64,000 nt of DNA from Mogibacterium timidum ATCC 33093 (GTDB lineage Bacteria; Bacillota; Clostridia; Peptostreptococcales; Anaerovoracaceae), in NCBI RefSeq assembly GCF_000525775.1, contig NZ_JALU01000018.1, positions 62,001 through 126,000 on the forward strand. Reading direction: 5' to 3'. Of the stretch, positions 38,065 to 48,643 are shown one piece after another. Positions within the stretch are counted from its first letter, which is position 1; every line of letters begins with the position of its first letter. The notes under the pieces are model-generated. The model was not told the DNA's origin. It worked only from the letters and a program-made list of their open reading frames with translations, and ran no database searches. The position numbers and the translations under genes are program-made.

Positions 38065-38136
38065 AAATATCAGGTTTCGGATACATAGCATTCACACGGC
38101 AGTGTTATGCATAAGTCATGTATAGGTTAGGATGAA

Positions 38137-38820
38137 ATGGATAGCTTAGAAAATAAATTAGGGTATAAATTCAAAAATGAAAAGCTGCTGGAGACTGCAC
38201 TCACTCACAGCTCATACGCTTCTGAGCATGGTAAGCACTATGAATTCAACAATGAGCGGCTTGAGTTTCTCGGAGACGCTTTTCTCGATGCAATAATCGG
38301 TAAGAAGATGTTTGCGGTTATGCCGGAGGCGCACGAAGGAGTATTGTCAAAAACTCGCGCAGATGTCGTGTGTGAGCGATCTCTTGCTGAGGTAGCTAGT
38401 CAGCTTGAGCTTGGTGAATATCTGAAGCTGGGTCATGGTGAAGAAAATGGTGGCGGTCGTCAGAAAACATCAATTGTCGGAGATGCTGTCGAAGCCGTTA
38501 TCGGTGCGATGATAATCGATGGAGGATATGCTGCAGCTGAGCGAGTGGTGCTGGATCTTTTTGCAGATAAGATTAGACTTGCAGTTAAGGGGGAGCTGTA
38601 TAAGGATTATAAGACTCTTCTGCAAGAGAAGCTGCAGGATTATATCAAGGGAGTTAATATCAGGTATCAGATAGTGAATGAGGCAGGTCCGGACCATAGC
38701 AAGGAGTTCGTGGCAGCGGTGCTTGTTGACGGCAATGAGCTGGGTAGAGGAATAGGCAAGAGCAAGAAGGAATCTGAGCAGGCCGCTGCAGCGGATGCAC
38801 TTATGAAAGGGGATATATAG
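38137..38820 (+). CDS. rnc: Ribonuclease III
   Basis: Double-strand RNA endonuclease for rRNA and mRNA processing. The protein is 227 residues. The catalytic signature NERLEFLGDAFLD is present, with the second acidic pair in GDAVEAVIGAM. A C-terminal dsRNA-binding domain (about 157-225, DYKTLLQEKLQ to SKKESEQAAAADAL) is complete. It lies directly before smc, a frequent rnc-smc-ftsY order. Confidence 0.97.
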   Translation: MDSLENKLGYKFKNEKLLETALTHSSYASEHGKHYEFNNERLEFLGDAFLDAIIGKKMFAVMPEAHEGVLSKTRADVVCERSLAEVASQLELGEYLKLGHGEENGGGRQKTSIVGDAVEAVIGAMIIDGGYAAAERVVLDLFADKIRLAVKGELYKDYKTLLQEKLQDYIKGVNIRYQIVNEAGPDHSKEFVAAVLVDGNELGRGIGKSKKESEQAAAADALMKGDI

Positions 38821-38821
38821 C

Positions 38822-41800
38822 TTGTATTTTAAACGTATTGAGCTACAGGGCTTTAAGTCATTTGCTGACCCGGTGACTATTGACCTCAACGACGGAATAA
38901 CATGTATAGTCGGACCTAACGGAAGTGGTAAGAGCAACATCAGCGATGCCCTCCGTTGGGTACTTGGCGAGCAGAGTCCTAAGTCGCTGCGTGGCGGTAA
39001 AATGGATGATATCATATTCGCCGGAACTGCGACGCGAAAGCCCAAGGGTATGGCCGAGGTGTCACTTGTCATTGATAATTCGCTTGGAATATTACCGCTA
39101 GAATACAACGAGGTTCAGGTAACACGCCGCATGTATCGGTCGGGAGACAGCGAATACTTGATTAATGGCAATCAGTGTCGGCTGAAAGATATCAAAGAGC
39201 TGTTTATGGATACCGGAATTGGAGTTGACGGATATTCAATTATTGGCCAAGGAAAAATCCAGGATATTGTGAGCACTAAGCCGGAGAACCGCAGGGAGAT
39301 ATTCGAAGAGGCTGCCGGAGTTGTGCTCTATAAGAGTCGCAAGGCAGAAGCTGAGAGAAAGCTGGCGGCGGCTTCTGATAACCTTGAACGCGTCAAGGAC
39401 ATCATTTCCGAGATTGAAAGCCGTATTGGAACTCTTAAGGAAGAGTCGGAAAAGGCGAGCGAATACATAGTGCTTCGCGACAGATATAAATACGTCGGCG
39501 TAAATATAATTATTCACAATATCGATAGTCTGATCCGTACGGTTGAGGCTTCTCGAGCTGAATTGTTCGACATGGAAGCTACGCTATCCGAGATGGATGA
39601 GAAGGGTAAATCTATCGAAGCCCTGATCGAAGAGAGAAGACTCAATTCGGCAGCGCTCGATCAATCGTATGAAGATGCCAATGCTGAGCTTCTCGATAGA
39701 ATAGATGAGCTCAACACTGTAACCAGCCGTGGACAGGTAAACGAAGAGAAGCTTCAAAGCATTGAGCGAGAGCTCGCAAGGCTTGAAGCTGTAATTTCAG
39801 ACAACCTGGCTAAGCTGGATTCTGAAAAGCGAAATTTCGGAGAGCTTGAGGCTAACGAAAAATCCTATAGAGCTGAAAAGGAGCAGGTTGAGAGAGAGCT
39901 GGCTCAGGCAGAAGCGGATTTCAACGATAGCAAGCGAAAGCTTGAGGCCGTCAATACAGAGATTGAAAACAGTAAGGACGACATTATCAGCCTGACGAAC
40001 AAAAATGTAACCCGCAGGGCCGATATTACAACCCTCGAGAATTATGTCAGCACGCTTAATGATAGAAGAGATCAGCTGAATGAGGAATACAGCGGCAAGG
40101 ATGAGACTGATGCTGAAAATGCTCGCAAGCTCAAGTCACTGGAATCACAGTTTGCTGAGGTTGAAGACAAGCAGAGCCACGCAGCCTCAAAGATCAACGA
40201 GATTGTCGTGCAGATCAGAGAGCTTGAAGAAACGTCCAATCAACGGAATAGGCAGATTGCAGAGCTGAGTAACAAGTATAACCGCACGCTGGCTCGTAAA
40301 AACACCATCGAAGAGATGGAAAGCAACTACGAAGGCTATAACAATGCTGTCAGACAGCTTATGAGACAGCATGTCAATGGAATTTTCGGTACGGTTTCAG
40401 ATCTTATCAAGGTACCCTCAGGATACGAGATAGCGACAGAGACTGCGCTCGGAGCGGCTATGCAGAATATAGTCTGTGATGACGATGCATCAGCAAAGGC
40501 AGCTGTGAGATGGCTCAAGGATAACAGAGCCGGTAGAGCGACATTCCTGCCTCTGTCATCTCTCAGGTATAACAAGCAATATCAGGAAAGAGATATTGAA
40601 AATTCTCCCGGCTATCTCGGCATAGCTTCCCAAATAGTGGGAGCGGACGAAAAATATCACGTCATACTTGAGTACCTGCTGGGACGAGTTATATTTGCAA
40701 GCAACATGGATGATGCCGTTCGAATTTCCAAGATGTCGAGCCGCGGATATAGGATTGTAACGACGGATGGAGAGGTTATCAATTCCAGCGGTGCGATCAC
40801 CGGTGGAAGGTACAAGAACAAATCAGCCAATATACTTGAGCGCAAAAACGAAATCAAGGAACTAAGTGAAATCGCCGATAAGCTGAGAGAACAGATTGCT
40901 GAGCATAGAGATAAGATTGCCGCGGGTGAAGCCAATGTCGCGGCACTCAAGGAGTCAAGGGCGCAGTGCTACGATGAGCTGCATCAGATAGAAATTGACA
41001 AGAGTGTTATAGGAAGCGAGCTTGATAGAATCAAGAAGTTAACTGAGGATGCTGGTGCGCATAGAGAGCAGTTTAGCAGTGAGCTTGCGACACTTGATGG
41101 TGATATCGCTAAAGCTACGGAGATGGTAGACAAGCACAGGGCTGAAATATCCGAGACTGATACGAGGATTGAGAAGCTCAACAATCATATTGAGGAGCTG
41201 ATGGTAGATGCTGAGCGATACGATTCACGTGTTAACAGGTTACGAGAGGTAACACTTGAGAACAAGCTGCAGCTAAGCGAGCAGGATGCCAGGATCCTTG
41301 GACTTAATGAGCTGATAGAGCGTGTCAGGGATACTGTAACGGATCTTGAAAATGAAATCGACGATGCCCGTATGTCATACGAGGAGCTCGATGAGAAGCA
41401 CCACATGCTGACAAGCAGCGATGCAGAGTCGAGTGATAAGATAGAAGAGCTGCAGAATCGCAGGAAACAGCTGGAGGATAAGATAAAGGCATTAGGAGAA
41501 GAAATCGACTCAAACAAGGCTGCATATGAAGTTGCAATTTCTAATCAAAAGGAATTGATCCGCGATGTGACCGAGCTGCAGGACGCTAAATACAAGCTTG
41601 AAGTCAAGAGCACCAGAAGTGAGACATTGCTTGATACTCAGAAGGATAAACTATGGGATGAATTCGAGGTGTCATTCGCAGAGGCTCAGGATATACGCGA
41701 TGAGAATTTCGGAATCACTGCCGGCAACAAAGAGGCTAAGGAAATCAAACTTCGTATGGCCGAACTGGGTGATGTAAACATATCATCAATAGAAGAGTAC

Positions 41801-42388
41801 AAGGCCGTGAGCAGGAGGTATGAGTTTATGACTGCTCAGGAAAACGATATCTCCACAGCTATGAAGGAGCTAAAGTCTATTATCAGCAATATGGAGCGCA
41901 AGATTAGAGACAAGTTCAAGGAGAACTTTGACAAGGTGGTTATCAATTTTGAGGAGATTTTCAGCGAGCTCTTTGGCGGCGGTCACGCCGAGCTAAGGCT
42001 TGAGGATGAATCTGATCCGCTGGCTTCAGGAATCGAGATCATAGCTCAGCCGCCGGGCAAGAGACTTAAGAATATCAACCTTATGTCCGGAGGAGAGAAA
42101 ACGCTGACAGCCATTGCGCTTATGTTTGCGGTTATCAAGGCGAAGCCTACGCCATTCTGTATACTGGATGAAGTTGAGGCTGCGCTGGATGAAGCGAATA
42201 TAGAGCGGTTTTCCAATTACCTCAAGCACTTTGAAGAAGTGCAGTTTGCTCTTATAACGCATCACAAGGCCACGATGGAACACGCAGACGTACTCTACGG
42301 TGTCACTATGCCTGAACAGGGAATTTCACGGGTTCTGTCGCTCAAATTTGAAGATGGATTTGATCCAAACGAGTATGCAGACGAATAA
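38822..42388 (+). CDS. smc: Chromosome segregation protein SMC
   Basis: Core of the bacterial condensin that compacts and segregates chromosomes. The protein is 1188 residues and starts with TTG (38822) one base after the rnc stop, with AAAGGGG upstream. It has Walker A GPNGSGKSN near 32-40, a coiled coil, the hinge at about 518-665 (GTVSDLIKVPSGYE), a second coiled coil, the ABC signature LMSGGEKTLTAIAL and Walker B FCILDEVEAALDEAN. Full length. Confidence 0.97.
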   Translation: MYFKRIELQGFKSFADPVTIDLNDGITCIVGPNGSGKSNISDALRWVLGEQSPKSLRGGKMDDIIFAGTATRKPKGMAEVSLVIDNSLGILPLEYNEVQVTRRMYRSGDSEYLINGNQCRLKDIKELFMDTGIGVDGYSIIGQGKIQDIVSTKPENRREIFEEAAGVVLYKSRKAEAERKLAAASDNLERVKDIISEIESRIGTLKEESEKASEYIVLRDRYKYVGVNIIIHNIDSLIRTVEASRAELFDMEATLSEMDEKGKSIEALIEERRLNSAALDQSYEDANAELLDRIDELNTVTSRGQVNEEKLQSIERELARLEAVISDNLAKLDSEKRNFGELEANEKSYRAEKEQVERELAQAEADFNDSKRKLEAVNTEIENSKDDIISLTNKNVTRRADITTLENYVSTLNDRRDQLNEEYSGKDETDAENARKLKSLESQFAEVEDKQSHAASKINEIVVQIRELEETSNQRNRQIAELSNKYNRTLARKNTIEEMESNYEGYNNAVRQLMRQHVNGIFGTVSDLIKVPSGYEIATETALGAAMQNIVCDDDASAKAAVRWLKDNRAGRATFLPLSSLRYNKQYQERDIENSPGYLGIASQIVGADEKYHVILEYLLGRVIFASNMDDAVRISKMSSRGYRIVTTDGEVINSSGAITGGRYKNKSANILERKNEIKELSEIADKLREQIAEHRDKIAAGEANVAALKESRAQCYDELHQIEIDKSVIGSELDRIKKLTEDAGAHREQFSSELATLDGDIAKATEMVDKHRAEISETDTRIEKLNNHIEELMVDAERYDSRVNRLREVTLENKLQLSEQDARILGLNELIERVRDTVTDLENEIDDARMSYEELDEKHHMLTSSDAESSDKIEELQNRRKQLEDKIKALGEEIDSNKAAYEVAISNQKELIRDVTELQDAKYKLEVKSTRSETLLDTQKDKLWDEFEVSFAEAQDIRDENFGITAGNKEAKEIKLRMAELGDVNISSIEEYKAVSRRYEFMTAQENDISTAMKELKSIISNMERKIRDKFKENFDKVVINFEEIFSELFGGGHAELRLEDESDPLASGIEIIAQPPGKRLKNINLMSGGEKTLTAIALMFAVIKAKPTPFCILDEVEAALDEANIERFSNYLKHFEEVQFALITHHKATMEHADVLYGVTMPEQGISRVLSLKFEDGFDPNEYADE

Positions 42389-42435
42389 CCGCACCGGCAA
42401 ATGCATTTGTACAGCGCAGGACGGAAAGGATAAAC

Positions 42436-43332
42436 ATGGGACTTTTCAAAGACAAGAGTACATTTAAAAAATTTACAGAGAGAGTTACAAACGTAATCGT
42501 CGGGAACCCTAATATCGACGAGGAGTTTTATGAAGAGCTTGAGGAATCGCTCGTTGTCTCCGATATTGGTATTGAAACCACAGAAAAGATAATGGATATG
42601 CTAAAAAAGCGCGTCAATGCCAAGTATCTGACCAAGCCGGACGAAATAAAGAAGGCTCTATCTGATGTCATTGCCGAAATTGTGGACAAGGGCGAACGCA
42701 ACAAACTATCGGCAGATTATCCGCTTGTGATTCTTATGATCGGGATCAATGGCGGCGGCAAGACGACTTCGATAGGAAAGCTTGCCAACTATTTCAAGGA
42801 GCGCGGTCAGAGCGTTTTGCTCGCAGCTGCGGACACCTTTCGTGCGGCGGCTGCCGACCAGCTGGTTGAGTGGGGAAATCGCTCAGGAGTGCGAGTAATT
42901 CGCCACGATGAGGGTACAGACCCTGCTGCGGTAATATATGACGCTGTTCAGTCAGCTAAAGCCAACAATATCGACGTGCTCATATGCGACACGGCCGGGA
43001 GGCTTCAGAATAAGACAAATCTTATGAAAGAGCTTGAAAAGATGGATAAGATCATTGGACGTGAGTATCCTGATGCTTCACGTGAGACTCTTATAGTTCT
43101 CGATTCGACAACCGGCAAAAATGCTATCAGTCAGGCCAAGGAATTCAGTGAAATTGCTGATATCACAGGCATCATACTTACCAAGCTTGACGGTACAGCG
43201 AGGGGAGGCATCTCTATAACGGTGACGGACGAGTACGATCTGCCTATCAAGTTCATTGGAGTAGGTGAAGGTATGCATGACCTCAAGGAGTTCGATCCGC
43301 AGGAATTTGCAGGAGGTATTTTTGATGAGTAA
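42436..43332 (+). CDS. ftsY: Signal recognition particle receptor FtsY
   Basis: Membrane-associated SRP GTPase that docks ribosomes at the translocon. The protein is 298 residues, the short form without a long acidic N-terminal domain. The NG domain shows GINGGGKTT (about 103-111), [23 protein letters not shown] and [11 protein letters not shown]. It overlaps der by 8 bases. ffh is not in this window. Confidence 0.96.
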   Translation: MGLFKDKSTFKKFTERVTNVIVGNPNIDEEFYEELEESLVVSDIGIETTEKIMDMLKKRVNAKYLTKPDEIKKALSDVIAEIVDKGERNKLSADYPLVILMIGINGGGKTTSIGKLANYFKERGQSVLLAAADTFRAAAADQLVEWGNRSGVRVIRHDEGTDPAAVIYDAVQSAKANNIDVLICDTAGRLQNKTNLMKELEKMDKIIGREYPDASRETLIVLDSTTGKNAISQAKEFSEIADITGIILTKLDGTARGGISITVTDEYDLPIKFIGVGEGMHDLKEFDPQEFAGGIFDE

Positions 43333-44647
43333 ACCTATACTCGCTGTAGTAGGGAGGCCTAATGTAGGAAAATCTACTTTCTTCAACAGAATAATTGGAG
43401 AGCGCAAGGCTATAGTGCAAGATACTCCGGGAGTAACTCGCGATAGGATTTATGCCGAGACTGAATGGAACGGACGTGAATTTGCCATTATCGATACGGG
43501 CGGTATTGAAGCAAATACCGGCGATATCATTCTCTCACAGATGCGGGAGCAGGCGGTTACGGCTATGGAGCTCGCCGATGTTATCCTTTTCATGGTTGAT
43601 GGCAAGGAAGGTCTTACCATTGCCGACCATGACGTTGCTGATATCCTCAGAAGGACGGGCAAGGAGGTCATACTGGTTGTCAATAAGGTTGACAATCCGG
43701 GCAAGCTTGGTGACGATATATATGATTTTTATGAGCTTGGATTTGGCGAACCAATCGCTATCAGCTCGGTCAACATGCTCAATATGGGTGACCTGCTCGA
43801 TGCAATCGTGACAGGCTTCCCGGACGATGAGCTTTATGGATATGAAGATTCAACCAGGATTGCCATTATAGGGAAGCCTAATGTCGGTAAATCCTCACTT
43901 GTAAATGCACTCACAAACGAAAAGCGCGTAATTGTCTCGCCGATTGCAGGAACTACCCGTGACTCGATTGATACGCCATTTTCGTATAATGATAAAGAAT
44001 ACACTCTGATAGATACAGCCGGGTTGAGACGCAAGAGCAAGGTCAACGATTCAATCGAGCATTTCAGTGTCATCAGAGCTGTTGCATCCGTTGAGCGGTG
44101 TGATATTTGCATAATGATGATTGATGCAGCCGAAGGCTTAACAGAGCAGGATAAGAAGATTCTGGGTATTGCTCATGAAGCCGGCAAGGGCCTTATGATT
44201 GTCGTTAATAAGTGGGATCTTGTCCAAAAAGAAACTAACACCATGAGAGATTATGAACGCAAGCTCAGAGCGGATCTCCGCTTCGTGTCATATGCACCGA
44301 TACTCTTTGTATCAGTACTGGAGAACAGGAGGGTTTTCGACATAATAGACAAAGCAGCTAAGATTGAGGATATTAGGTCGAGGCGAATCACAACAGGTAA
44401 GCTCAACAGCATTATCGAGGATGCAGTTATGATGAGGCAGCCGCCTTCAGACAAGGGCAAACGTCTCAAGATTTACTATGCGAGTCAGATTGGCTCCAGA
44501 CCGCCGCTGTTTTCGTTCAATATAAATTCGCGCCGGCTTATGCACTTCTCGTACTCAAGGTATCTGGAGAACAAGCTGCGTGAGGCATATGACTTTGAAG
44601 GAACGTCCATCAAGTTCTTGTTCAATGAGAAAAAGGGAGATAATTAA
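43325..44647 (+). CDS. der: Ribosome biogenesis GTPase Der (EngA)
   Basis: Double-GTPase factor for 50S assembly. The protein is 440 residues from the ATG at 43325, which lies within the ftsY end and follows GGAGGT. The first G domain has GRPNVGKST and NKVDNPG. The second has GKPNVGKSS and NKWDLV. A KH-like C-terminal domain ends the protein. An upstream in-frame ATG at 43265 is deep inside ftsY and is rejected. Its stop overlaps the next start (TAATG). Confidence 0.97.
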   Translation: MSKPILAVVGRPNVGKSTFFNRIIGERKAIVQDTPGVTRDRIYAETEWNGREFAIIDTGGIEANTGDIILSQMREQAVTAMELADVILFMVDGKEGLTIADHDVADILRRTGKEVILVVNKVDNPGKLGDDIYDFYELGFGEPIAISSVNMLNMGDLLDAIVTGFPDDELYGYEDSTRIAIIGKPNVGKSSLVNALTNEKRVIVSPIAGTTRDSIDTPFSYNDKEYTLIDTAGLRRKSKVNDSIEHFSVIRAVASVERCDICIMMIDAAEGLTEQDKKILGIAHEAGKGLMIVVNKWDLVQKETNTMRDYERKLRADLRFVSYAPILFVSVLENRRVFDIIDKAAKIEDIRSRRITTGKLNSIIEDAVMMRQPPSDKGKRLKIYYASQIGSRPPLFSFNINSRRLMHFSYSRYLENKLREAYDFEGTSIKFLFNEKKGDN

Positions 44648-46518
44648 TGAATTATGTATCGCTGACTATAATGGTGGTAATTGCATATCTCATCGGTAAT
44701 ATATCGCCGGCTACATTAATTGGTCGTTTCTACGGAATCGATATCAAGAAGGCAGGAAGCGGCAACGCCGGTACTACAAATGTGCTCAGAGTTCTGGGAA
44801 CTAAGGCTGCGGCCTGTACTCTTGTAATAGATATACTCAAGGGCCTCGTGGCTGTAACAATAGCACAGGGAAGATTTAATAATCTCGGTGCGATGTTAGC
44901 ATTTGCAGCTGTTGTTATCGGGCATATATATCCTGTTATCTTTAAATTCAAGGGTGGCAAGGGGGTGGCTACCTTTATAGGTGCTGCCATGGCTATCAAT
45001 TGGCCAAGTACCTTTGCAGCTGCTCTTATTGCAGTTATAGTTGCCGGAGTATCCAAGAAGATGTCTCTTGGTTCAATTACTGCAGCACTCATGTATCCTT
45101 TGTTAATGCTGTACTACTACCCAAAGGATTTGCCAATCGCCATCCTTATGGCACTTGTAATAGTGTTCACTCACCGCGGTAATATCAAGAGACTGATGAA
45201 TGGTGAGGAGAAGGAGCTGAGCATTGGTTCCAGAATCAGAGAGAAGCTCACAGCACAATCTAATACAGATACAGACGAAAGCTTTGATACTCCCGGTGAA
45301 AAATCAAGCATGAATATAGAGAAGGCTCACGATAATCTCGATAAATTTGATAAAGATGAAGACATGGGGCTCACTGGCTCGGTACATGATGATATACTGG
45401 CGTCCGGCTCCAGGGACGAGCTTATCAACGAGGCAACATCGATCAACCACACCAGGGTTGAGGTTTTGGATTCGGCGGCAGATTATTACAAGGACGTTGA
45501 GATACCACAGCTCAAGGGTTCGGCAAAGAAGAAAGTAGCAGTGATTGGAAACGGCAGCTTCGGTACCGCGATTGCGAATGTAATCGCGCATAACGGCCAT
45601 AGAGTTACGATCTACGGCCGTAACAAGGAAGATATTAACAGGATTCGAGAGAATAGGGTAAATGAGAAGTATTTGCCGGGAGCCAAGCTGGCTGACAGCA
45701 TCAGGTTCACCTCGAACCTGCGTACAGGGGTAAGTAAACGTGACATAGTTATATTTGCGATTCCTGCTCAGCAGTTTGGACGCGTTATCGAGAAATCTGC
45801 AAAGTATATCGACAAGGAAGCTATTCTTGTAAATCTTGCAAAGGGGATCGAAAACGATTCTCTTAAGACTATGTCTCAAATTGCAAAGTCCTTAGTTGAT
45901 AACAAATATGTCGCAGTTTCCGGACCTTCGCATGCTGAGGAAATCGTCCGCAACTACCCAACTACAGTAGTTGCTGCGTCTGATGACGATGATGCGGCCA
46001 AGGAAATTCAGAACATACTGATGAGCAAGACTTTCCGTGTGTACACCGGCGATGATATTCTCGGGGTCGAGCTTGGAGGTGCACTTAAGAACGTAATTGC
46101 ACTTGGCACAGGTATTGCAGACGGCATGAAATTCGGAGATAACTCCAAGGCTGCTCTGATGACAAGAGGTATCCACGAGATTTCCAGGCTTGGAGAAGCG
46201 ATGGGTGCCAAGAGCGAGACTTTTGCAGGGCTGTCAGGAATAGGAGATCTCATGGTTACATGCTCCTCCGATCTGTCGAGAAACAGAAGGTGCGGGTTGC
46301 TCATCGGAGGTGGAATGACACCGGATGAAGCGGTCGCCGAGATCAAGACTACAGTTGAGGGCTTCTATACAGTCGAGGCCGCTAGCAGGCTGGCGGCTAA
46401 GCTGGGAATAGAGATGCCGATTACAGATGCCGTCAAGAGTGTGATAGATGGTAACCTCAAACCTCGCGATGCAGTTGAACTGCTGATGAACAGAGATAGG
46501 AAACAAGAGAACAAATAA
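44647..46518 (+). CDS. PlsY-GpsA fusion: glycerol-3-phosphate acyltransferase / glycerol-3-phosphate dehydrogenase
   Basis: One 623-residue reading frame joins two normally separate enzymes. Residues 1-200 are PlsY, a membrane acyltransferase using acyl-phosphate, with YLIGNISPATLIGR, GSGNAGTTN, GHIYPV and FKGGKGVAT. Residues 200-293 are a charged linker. Residues 294-623 are GpsA, the NAD(P)-dependent dehydrogenase making sn-glycerol 3-phosphate, with GNGSFG (301-306), SGPSHAEEI, the catalytic Lys K481 in GGALKNVIALGTGI and SGIGDLMVTCSS. Both halves look complete and catalytic. Their reactions are consecutive, so the fusion would put G3P synthesis next to its use at the membrane. The gene overlaps der by one base. 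Confidence 0.94.
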   Translation: MNYVSLTIMVVIAYLIGNISPATLIGRFYGIDIKKAGSGNAGTTNVLRVLGTKAAACTLVIDILKGLVAVTIAQGRFNNLGAMLAFAAVVIGHIYPVIFKFKGGKGVATFIGAAMAINWPSTFAAALIAVIVAGVSKKMSLGSITAALMYPLLMLYYYPKDLPIAILMALVIVFTHRGNIKRLMNGEEKELSIGSRIREKLTAQSNTDTDESFDTPGEKSSMNIEKAHDNLDKFDKDEDMGLTGSVHDDILASGSRDELINEATSINHTRVEVLDSAADYYKDVEIPQLKGSAKKKVAVIGNGSFGTAIANVIAHNGHRVTIYGRNKEDINRIRENRVNEKYLPGAKLADSIRFTSNLRTGVSKRDIVIFAIPAQQFGRVIEKSAKYIDKEAILVNLAKGIENDSLKTMSQIAKSLVDNKYVAVSGPSHAEEIVRNYPTTVVAASDDDDAAKEIQNILMSKTFRVYTGDDILGVELGGALKNVIALGTGIADGMKFGDNSKAALMTRGIHEISRLGEAMGAKSETFAGLSGIGDLMVTCSSDLSRNRRCGLLIGGGMTPDEAVAEIKTTVEGFYTVEAASRLAAKLGIEMPITDAVKSVIDGNLKPRDAVELLMNRDRKQENK

Positions 46519-46521
46519 CAC

Positions 46522-47835
46522 ATGAAAAAATATCACATTATTACTTTCGGATGCCAGATGAACGAGCACGACTCGGAGAATATCGCCGGTATGCTCGAAG
46601 GCATGGGATACGAATTTGTTGCTGATCCTTATGAAGCGGATGTTGTAGTCATGAATACCTGCAGCGTCCGAGAGCATGCTGATAAGCGATTTTACGGCAT
46701 GCTCGGACAGTTTAAAAAACGCAGAGATGAAAATAAAGATTCCCGAATCGTCTGTGTTTGCGGCTGCATGCCGCAACAGCCGCGCGTGCAGGAGGAAATC
46801 AAGAAGAGCTTTGGATGGGTAGATGTTGTGTTTGGTACACAGACAATTGGTGATTTTCCGAGGCTCCTCAATTCAAGAATAGCAACTGGCAAAAAGCAGT
46901 TTTCCGTCACCGCAAACAGCCCTGTAATTCCGGATGAAAAGGAGCCTAAGAGGGTTTATGAGCATAAGGCGCTTGTAAATATCACTTACGGCTGCAATAA
47001 CTTCTGCACCTACTGCATTGTTCCATACACTCGCGGCAGAGAAAAGAGCAGGTCGCTTGCAGATGTTGTCGATGAAGTTAAAAAGCTGGCTTCTGACGGT
47101 GTGTTGGAGGTTATGCTGTTGGGACAGAATGTAAATTCCTTTAAGGACGGCGAAGGCAATGATTTCCCAACACTCGTCAGATATATTAACGAGGTTGAAG
47201 GAATTGAGAGAATCAGATTTATGACATCCAATCCCAAGGATCTTTCAGACGATCTGATAGATTGCTTCCGCACTTGTAACAAGCTGTGTAAGCACATCCA
47301 TTTACCTGTTCAGTCGGGCAGCAGCACTGTACTGAAGCGCATGAATCGCAGATACGACAGAGATAGGTATATCGAAATTATTGACAAGCTAAAAGCTGCA
47401 TGCCCGGATATTGCAATCACCACAGACATCATAGTCGGCTTTCCGGGGGAGACAGAGGATGAATTTGCAGAGACATTGTCGCTAGTCGAGTATGTCGGAT
47501 ACGACTCAGCATTTACATTTATATATTCGCCTCGTGAGGGCACTCCTGCGGCTGGTTACACAGATCAGATACCTTACGATGTCAAGCACGAGCGTTTTGA
47601 ACGCCTAAACGGGGTGGTTAACGAATGTTCTCTGCGCAACAATTCGATGCTTGCTGATCAAACTGTAAGGGTGCTCGTGGACGGAGCGAGTCGTAAGGAC
47701 GAAAACGCATATTCGGGAAGAACTGATGGCTTCAAGCTGGTTAATATCTCGTCCGGAAGGGATATCACAGGTCAGCTTGTCGATGTCAGGATTACAGACT
47801 GCAAGACGTTCAGCATAGATGGAATTCTGGCCTAG
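46522..47835 (+). CDS. miaB: tRNA-2-methylthio-N6-dimethylallyladenosine synthase MiaB
   Basis: Radical SAM methylthiotransferase acting on A37 of tRNAs. The protein is 437 residues. The N-terminal domain binds one cluster (TFGCQMNEHDSE and NTCSVRE are visible). The radical SAM cluster ligands are C158, C162 and C165 in YGCNNFCTYC. A TRAM domain ends the protein. It starts 3 bases after the plsY-gpsA stop, with no strong ribosome site. Confidence 0.96.
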   Translation: MKKYHIITFGCQMNEHDSENIAGMLEGMGYEFVADPYEADVVVMNTCSVREHADKRFYGMLGQFKKRRDENKDSRIVCVCGCMPQQPRVQEEIKKSFGWVDVVFGTQTIGDFPRLLNSRIATGKKQFSVTANSPVIPDEKEPKRVYEHKALVNITYGCNNFCTYCIVPYTRGREKSRSLADVVDEVKKLASDGVLEVMLLGQNVNSFKDGEGNDFPTLVRYINEVEGIERIRFMTSNPKDLSDDLIDCFRTCNKLCKHIHLPVQSGSSTVLKRMNRRYDRDRYIEIIDKLKAACPDIAITTDIIVGFPGETEDEFAETLSLVEYVGYDSAFTFIYSPREGTPAAGYTDQIPYDVKHERFERLNGVVNECSLRNNSMLADQTVRVLVDGASRKDENAYSGRTDGFKLVNISSGRDITGQLVDVRITDCKTFSIDGILA

Positions 47836-47882
47836 CTATTTATTTGCCACTTAAGAATAATAATACAAAAAGGAATATTTAT

Positions 47883-48620
47883 ATGAGAGATAAACTTAGC
47901 AGCTTATTGCGGTCAGGACCGGGTATTATATTAATCCTGCTTCTGATTACTAACTTTTTAAATGGCGGACTTAAAGATCCCAAGACGTATTTCTTCAATA
48001 TGCTGTTGACGCTGCCGGGCATAGTGGTGGGGCTTTCGTTCCACGAATTTGCCCATGCGTTTGCTTCAAATGCATTTGGAGACCCGACACCCAAGGCACA
48101 AGGCAGATTGACAATTAATCCGGCAAAGCACATTGATCCGTTTGGTTTCTTTGCGCTTATCTTTTGCGGATTCGGCTGGGGTGTTCCCGTACAAATAGAT
48201 AATCGTTATTATAAGAGGCCTCGTTTAGACGAGTTTATCGTATCCGTCGCGGGTGTAACGATGAATCTGATAATAGCGATAGTATTCGCCTTCATATCCA
48301 GATTTGCGATTAACCTTTGGGGCAGAGATGTTATATTGACAGATTCTGTGCAGGGGTTAGCTGTCAAGGTTCTGCTATACGTCGTTATGATCAATATAAC
48401 ACTGATGATATTTAATCTCATCCCCGTTCCGCCGCTGGACGGATTCGGTTTAGTTACGGAGCTGTTTAATCTGCGCAAGACCGGCTGGTACTACACAGTG
48501 TATCAGTATGGCGGATTGGTTTTATTGTTGTTGCTGTTATTCGGGGTAGTCAGCAGGATACTGTATCCACTGACCAGTTCGGTTTATTCAACGCTGCTTA
48601 CAGGGATTATATTAGCATAG
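47883..48620 (+). CDS. Site-2 protease family membrane protein (M50B)
   Basis: The protein is 245 residues from the ATG at 47883, with AAAAGGAA upstream; an in-frame TTG at 47844 lacks a ribosome site. Several membrane segments and the zinc motif HEFAHA are present, plus PVPPLDGFGL for the third ligand. No PDZ domain, so it belongs to the compact group distinct from RseP at 3856. The substrate is unknown. Confidence 0.88.
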   Translation: MRDKLSSLLRSGPGIILILLLITNFLNGGLKDPKTYFFNMLLTLPGIVVGLSFHEFAHAFASNAFGDPTPKAQGRLTINPAKHIDPFGFFALIFCGFGWGVPVQIDNRYYKRPRLDEFIVSVAGVTMNLIIAIVFAFISRFAINLWGRDVILTDSVQGLAVKVLLYVVMINITLMIFNLIPVPPLDGFGLVTELFNLRKTGWYYTVYQYGGLVLLLLLLFGVVSRILYPLTSSVYSTLLTGIILA

Positions 48621-48643
48621 AAGTTCTTCACAATTTCATCACG

